11,391 bases of DNA, taken from contig JAGMES010000136.1 in assembly GCA_023128035.1 (NCBI GenBank), forward strand, positions 1-11,391. The letters run 5' to 3'. The notes below the pieces were generated by a model that searched no databases, was not told the DNA's origin, and was given only the letters and a program-made list of their open reading frames with translations. Below, one piece after another: positions 8,901-11,391 of the stretch. Made by a program: the position numbers and the translations under genes. The stretch is from Halanaerobiales bacterium. Lineage in GTDB: Bacteria; Bacillota_F; Halanaerobiia; DY22613. Within the stretch, counting starts at the first letter, position 1. Every line of letters begins with the position of its first letter.

Positions 8901-11391
8901 TCCTGCAAAACTCCCGCTAGTTGATTAGCTTTAGCATTTAACTCTTTAAATGAAATTTTTTGATCCTCAAAGCAAACTGCTATTTTATCTGGTTCTCTCT
9001 CAACAAGTTCTTCAAATAATTGATAAATTGTTTCTTTCTCTAGATACTCTTTACTAGTATCATTAAAGTCAAATAATAGCTCATTTTTTTCTTCTGATGC
9101 AAGCATTTCAATCTCTCGTAACTCTATCTCTAGATTTTGAGTAATTTCATTTAATATGTTTACAAAATGAGATAATAACCTTTGCATTGTTTCTTTCTGA
9201 TATAGACCAATACTATACTCAAGCATAAACTTGATTTTATTATTTATCTCAACTGCCCTTAAAGTCATATCAAACTTTGATTCTTTATCTGCAACCTGAT
9301 AAGGAGTGAATTTAAAATCATCAAATTTGATTTCTGCCTGCTCCATATTCTGCATTGTAAACATAACATCAAATAGTGGACTTCTGCTTAAATCTCTTTC
9401 AACATTCAGTTTCTCCACTAATCTCTCAAATGGATAATCCTGATTATTATATGCTCTTAGAGAATTTTCTTTAATCTCTAGTAGAAATTCTGCAAAAGTT
9501 TTAGAGTTTTTTGGATATGCTCGCATAGCTAGAGTATTAATAAATAACCCAATTATCTGATCTAATTCTGCATGGAATCTGCCGGCACTTGGTGAACCGA
9601 CAACAATATCTTCCTGACCAGAATATTTAGATAGTAAAACATAATATGCAGATAACAAAGTCATATATAGAGTAGCACCATTTTTCTTTGACAATTGATT
9701 AAGTCTAGCTGTAAGTTCTCTGGTTACTTCAAAATTAACTAAATCACCTTTAAAACAGATTTCTTTTGATCGTGTAAAATCTGTCGGCATATTTAATACA
9801 GGAAGCTCTCCTTTAAACATCTCCAGCCAGAATTCTTCTTGATTTTTAATTTCAGAAATCTGGAATCTATGTTTCTGCCAAACAGCAAAATCTTTATAGT
9901 GGATTCTTAAATCTGGCAACTCTTTTCCACGATATAATAAGGACCATTCATTGATCAAAATATTCATTGAGATTCCATCAGCTATAATATGATGCATATC
10001 ATACATCAACAAATATTGATCTACTATTTTAAGCACCTTTACTCTAAATAGGGGTGCTTTTCGTAACTCAAAAGGTCTGATAAATTCTGAAATAATTTTT
10101 TCTACTTCTCTTTTCGACCCTTCCATATATTCTAGATTGAATTCTAGATCCTTGTGAATTTTTTGCATTGGTTCACCATTAACTAAATCAAAAGAAGTTC
10201 TTAAAGCTTCATGTCTTTCCACTAAATCTTTAAATGCTTTCTCCAATCGTTCTAAATTTATTTCTCCATCTATTAGCATCAGATTTGGCATATTATAACT
10301 TGTAGTATCACTTTCTAACTGATTTAGAATAAAAAATCTTTTTTGTGCTGAAGAAAGTGGATAATACTCTCTATCTTCTACTTTTTCAATTGAGGAAAAT
10401 CTTTTTTCTTCTGCAAGGCTCACAACTTCAGCAAGTTCTTTAACAGTAGAAGACTTAAAGATATCTTTTAAAGAGATTTCAATATTAAATTTTTGATTAA
10501 TTTTCGAAGCTATAGAAACACCCTTTAATGAATGCCCACCTAGCTCAAAAAAGTTATCATAAATTCCTACTTTAGCTGTGTTTAAGACTTCCGACCAAAT
10601 TGTAACTATACTATCTTCGATTTGATTTGTCGGTGCTACATATTCTGTCGTAACTCGTCCATCAGGTTGTGGTAATGATTTTCGGTCGATCTTTCCGTTA
10701 GGAGTGAAAGGCAATTGCTCTAACTGGACAAAGTATGATGGAATCATATAATCTGGTAGTTCTTTTGCTAGATATTCTCTTAAAGAAGATACTCTTTTTT
10801 TATCTTCAGCAGTTAGATAACAGCATAGATATTTATCTCCATTGGTGTCAACTCTATCTAAAACAATGTTCTCAATTATCCCAGGATAACTGCGTAAAAG
10901 ATTCTCTATCTCGCCAGGTTCAATTCTAAATCCTCTTATTTTAATCTGGTTATCTTTTCTACTGATAAACTCTAGATTACCATCATTTAACCACCTGACT
11001 AAATCTCCAGTTCGATACATTTTTTCACTGGTATAGGGATTGACGGTAAATTTTTCTTTTGTTAGAGCTGGTCTGTTTAAGTAACCTCTTGCAAGAGTTT
11101 CACCAGATACACACAATTCACCTATAACTCCTATTGGAGCTAAATTATCATCCTTATCAAGTACATATACCTGGGTATTAAAAATAGGTTTACCGATTGG
11201 AACACTTTTATATTCATTATCCGCTTCGAACGAAGACCAGGTTGAAACACAAATTGTAGTTTCTGTTGGACCATAAGCATTAATATATTCAATTTTACCT
11301 TTCCATTTATTAACCAATTCGAAATTAGTCTTTTCACCAGCAGTAATCACCTTTTTTAAAGTAGTGATTTTTCTAGGATTTAAATTTGATA
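5909..11391 (-). CDS. Nonribosomal peptide synthetase, 5'-partial: (A-Phe?)-PCP-C-A(Asp)-PCP-C
   Basis: Multimodular NRPS subunit that activates amino acids as adenylates, loads them on carrier domains and joins them. The frame is open to the right edge, so the true start lies outside; 1826 residues are visible. Counting from the in-frame GTG codon at 11350 as residue 1, the domains are: second half of an A domain (to about 230; YGPTE 26-30, RTGD 113-116, NGK lysine 220); PCP (about 236-312, Ser274 in GGHSL); C (about 331-750, HHIIADG 453-459); complete A (about 775-1268, TSGSTG 919-924, YKTGD 1151-1155, Lys1259); PCP (about 1277-1352, Ser1315); C (about 1372-1790, HHIIADG 1496-1502); then an acidic tail of about 23 residues and TAA. 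It ends in a C domain with no thioesterase or epimerase, so the chain is presumably passed to the product of the next gene, 24 nt downstream. The family is certain; substrate calls rest on pocket residues. Confidence 0.97.
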   Translation of the reverse strand, partial: SNLNPRKITTLKKVITAGEKTNFELVNKWKGKIEYINAYGPTETTICVSTWSSFEADNEYKSVPIGKPIFNTQVYVLDKDDNLAPIGVIGELCVSGETLARGYLNRPALTKEKFTVNPYTSEKMYRTGDLVRWLNDGNLEFISRKDNQIKIRGFRIEPGEIENLLRSYPGIIENIVLDRVDTNGDKYLCCYLTAEDKKRVSSLREYLAKELPDYMIPSYFVQLEQLPFTPNGKIDRKSLPQPDGRVTTEYVAPTNQIEDSIVTIWSEVLNTAKVGIYDNFFELGGHSLKGVSIASKINQKFNIEISLKDIFKSSTVKELAEVVSLAEEKRFSSIEKVEDREYYPLSSAQKRFFILNQLESDTTSYNMPNLMLIDGEINLERLEKAFKDLVERHEALRTSFDLVNGEPMQKIHKDLEFNLEYMEGSKREVEKIISEFIRPFELRKAPLFRVKVLKIVDQYLLMYDMHHIIADGISMNILINEWSLLYRGKELPDLRIHYKDFAVWQKHRFQISEIKNQEEFWLEMFKGELPVLNMPTDFTRSKEICFKGDLVNFEVTRELTARLNQLSKKNGATLYMTLLSAYYVLLSKYSGQEDIVVGSPSAGRFHAELDQIIGLFINTLAMRAYPKNSKTFAEFLLEIKENSLRAYNNQDYPFERLVEKLNVERDLSRSPLFDVMFTMQNMEQAEIKFDDFKFTPYQVADKESKFDMTLRAVEINNKIKFMLEYSIGLYQKETMQRLLSHFVNILNEITQNLEIELREIEMLASEEKNELLFDFNDTSKEYLEKETIYQLFEELVEREPDKIAVCFEDQKISFKELNAKANQLAGVLQEKGVQADTSVGLIIDRSVEMITGILGILKAGGAYLPMDSGYPTERIEYMIKDSGTELLLTNSKLQVNFDLPIEVIDIESISANYNFSNQVSSSSNNLAYIIYTSGSTGKPKGVAIEHASLVNYIHWFTETGEITSKDSSVLLSSYAFDLGYTALWSSLVRGATLHIVAENIYKDGNLLIDYLSENSITFIKVTPSLFNMLVNSPKFMSNEGLNSLRLIVLGGEKIRVNDLERYHQKYPEVIFMNHYGPTEATIGCLSILVDQNKFADFVKKPVIGRPNSNMKAYILDQNNQIQPMGVMGELCISGVGLAREYLNRPEHTKERFIENPFVSGERLYKTGDLARWQQDGMIEFIGRIDHQIKIRGYRVEVGEIEKQLLNHNAITEAVVIDKEDGNGDRYLSAYIVSDLEFTVSEIRSDLSKGLPSYMIPSYFVQLDELPLTPNGKLDRKALPEPQGSIKVETSYLAPRNSNEVELVKIWSELLEVEKIGINDNFFDLGGHSLKATQLTARVFKEMNVELPLREIFAKPTVEELAEYIRAASKSIYAAIEPVEDKNYYQLSSAQKRMFFINQLNHDNTSYNMPIMMIIEGELNQELLQNVFKELVRRHEAFRTSIEQINGEPVQRIHKDIDNLDIINFKAEENELKTIVMEFIKPFDLTKAPLLRVGLIEVTLLRHLFLFDMHHIIADGVSRVVLINEFIDLYSGKELPKLRIQYKDFAAWQDQLFESDLIKTQEKYWLDTFADEVPVLDLPTDYPRSSVTSYEGDGIYFSVEKELRDQLYELASSKGATMYMILLAAYNVLLFKYTDQEDIVVGLPTAGRPHADLEKIIGMFVNTLAMRNYPQSHKTFARFLSEVKEKALEAFESQDYQFEMLVDRLGLARDFGRNPLFDTLFALQNIDHVERTVNGLKFIPYKFENNVAKHDLALYAVEMDEGIQFTLRYKTELFMKETIEEIAGNFIKILNAVVENSEIQIKDIEVESDVELLESTPVDDFSFNFKT
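5981..7237 (-). other. Protein-terminal condensation domain at the subunit boundary
   Basis: Full C domain (LSSAQKRM start, RHEAFRTS, intact HHIIADG) that is the last domain of the first protein, followed only by a tail of about 23 residues. Its expected acceptor, the Asp A-PCP pair, is at the start of the next protein. The usual arrangement puts this C domain at the N terminus of the downstream subunit, so here the module is cut between C and A. A terminal C domain could also act in release, but the immediately following NRPS gene argues for chain transfer. Confidence 0.88.
7295..7522 (-). other. Peptidyl carrier domain (PCP) of the first Asp module
   Basis: Carrier domain with DNFFDLGGHSLKA; the phosphopantetheine serine is the TCC codon at 7408-7406. 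It lies between the Asp A domain and the C domain that ends the protein, so the chain bound here is what gets passed across the protein boundary. Confidence 0.93.
7547..9028 (-). other. A domain predicted to activate aspartate
   Basis: Complete adenylation domain. Pocket residues by alignment to GrsA: D964, L965, T968, K1007, V1035, G1037, H1061, I1069, G1070, K1259 (numbered from the codon at 11350), giving DLTKVGHIGK, the code of the Asp domains of surfactin and bacitracin synthetases. The YAFDLGYT and VTPSLF sequences around it also match that Asp type. Core motifs TSGSTGKPKG, YGPTEAT and YKTGDLARW are intact. In motif A6 the usual LARGYLNR reads LAREYLNR (Gly to Glu). Confidence 0.88.
9101..10360 (-). 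other. Condensation domain joining the aromatic residue and Asp
   Basis: Full-length C domain of about 420 residues starting at LSSAQKRF, with RHEALRTSF and an intact HHIIADG motif (second His is the usual catalytic residue). By position it condenses the chain on the preceding PCP (donor) with aspartate on the next PCP (acceptor). It looks like an ordinary LCL-type domain, but I cannot separate LCL from DCL firmly by eye. Confidence 0.92.
10415..10645 (-). other. Peptidyl carrier domain (PCP) of the aromatic module
   Basis: Carrier domain with DNFFELGGHSLKG; the serine that takes the phosphopantetheine arm is the TCA codon at 10531-10529. The domain holds the residue loaded by the partial A domain upstream and donates to the C domain that follows. 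No epimerization domain follows, so the residue should stay L unless it is changed by something outside the window. Confidence 0.93.
10661..11391 (-). other. A domain, C-terminal part; visible pocket residues fit Phe
   Basis: Adenylation domain entering at the right edge around core motif A4/A5. Seen directly: ITAGE (GrsA positions 299-303 gives I299, A301), NAYGPTETTIC (A322, I330, C331), then RTGD, the hinge region IKIRGF and the lysine in NGKIDR. The GrsA/TycA Phe code is DAWTIAAICK, and all six visible positions match. The surrounding LVNKWK and NAYGPTETTIC stretches also resemble the GrsA Phe domain as I remember it. The four code positions before I299 lie outside the window, so Phe is a partial-code inference; another aromatic residue is possible. 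Confidence 0.7.

Larger units (their letters stand above)
3599..9028 (-). repeat. Duplicated Asp-activating A domains (paralogous repeat, 7547-9028 and 3599-5077)
   Basis: The two Asp A domains, one in each gene, carry the same pocket code and align gap-free over 282 residues (LAYIIYTSGS to KQLLNH), and long stretches are also similar at nucleotide level. They resemble each other much more than either resembles the Phe-like or Ser A domain of the same proteins. Duplication or gene conversion inside the cluster is the likely cause. The listed span covers both copies and the DNA between them. Confidence 0.75.

Noticed and set aside
366..10929. Plus-strand ORFs of about 60-73 codons (for example at 366, 850, 1200, 2127, 3163, 6813, 8721, 10735)
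   Set aside because: All are antisense to conserved NRPS domain sequence, have no family resemblance that I see, and are of the length expected by chance opposite long coding DNA.
11140..11337. A 65-codon minus-strand ORF near the right edge
   Set aside because: It is out of frame with, and wholly inside, the A domain of the first NRPS gene, whose frame carries the conserved motifs. It is a shadow.
11348..11350. GTG at 11350 as the start of the first NRPS gene
   Set aside because: The frame stays open to the right edge, and this codon is the Val of the A-domain core segment KKVITAGE, so it is internal. The gene is 5'-truncated by the window.
1..11391. A wholly new kind of system hidden in the window
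   Set aside because: Both strands are accounted for by two NRPS genes. No CRISPR-like array, tRNA, inverted terminal repeats, transposase, toxin-antitoxin or phage-like gene was seen; the repeats that exist are domain repeats of the NRPS.

Overview
The window lies entirely inside a nonribosomal peptide synthetase (NRPS) gene cluster. Two very large genes are read on the minus strand and fill all but about 24 bases. Neither is complete: the upstream gene (right side) enters at the right edge already inside an adenylation domain, and the downstream gene (left side) runs off the left edge at the start of a condensation domain. I see no RNA gene, insertion sequence, CRISPR array, terminator or tailoring gene. 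The DNA is A+T-rich and the second gene has a strong Shine-Dalgarno (GAGGGG, 8 nt before ATG). Together with the resemblance of the domains to the Bacillus-type gramicidin and surfactin synthetases, this suggests a low-GC Bacillota (bacilli, clostridia or relatives). That is inference, and I cannot name a genus.

Layout in the direction of transcription (right to left). NRPS gene 1 (11391 to 5909): partial A domain, carrier (PCP), condensation (C), A, PCP, and a C domain that ends the protein. Then 24 nt with a ribosome binding site. NRPS gene 2 (5884 to 1): an N-terminal half-condensation domain without an active site, A, PCP, C, A, PCP, and the beginning of another C. All four PCPs have the phosphopantetheine serine in GGHSL, and all four A domains keep their core motifs and C-terminal lysine.

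Reading the binding-pocket residues against the GrsA numbering gives a predicted segment: an aromatic residue, probably Phe (visible part of the code I-A-A-I-C-K), then Asp (DLTKVGHIGK), Asp (DLTKVGHIGK), Ser (DVWHFSLIDK), then more beyond the left edge. No epimerization, methylation, oxidation or thioesterase domain is visible, so nothing here shows how the chain starts, is modified or is released.

Two points stand out. First, the gene boundary splits a module: the C domain for the second Asp sits at the end of protein 1, while protein 2 opens with an extra, divergent half-C domain. This makes the A-to-A spacing about 0.83 kb longer than inside either gene. Second, the C domain between Asp and Ser in gene 2 has HHIISDR in place of HHxxxDG, a one-base Gly-to-Arg change in the catalytic motif. 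I found no sign of an unknown kind of system; this looks like an uncharacterised NRPS assembly line.
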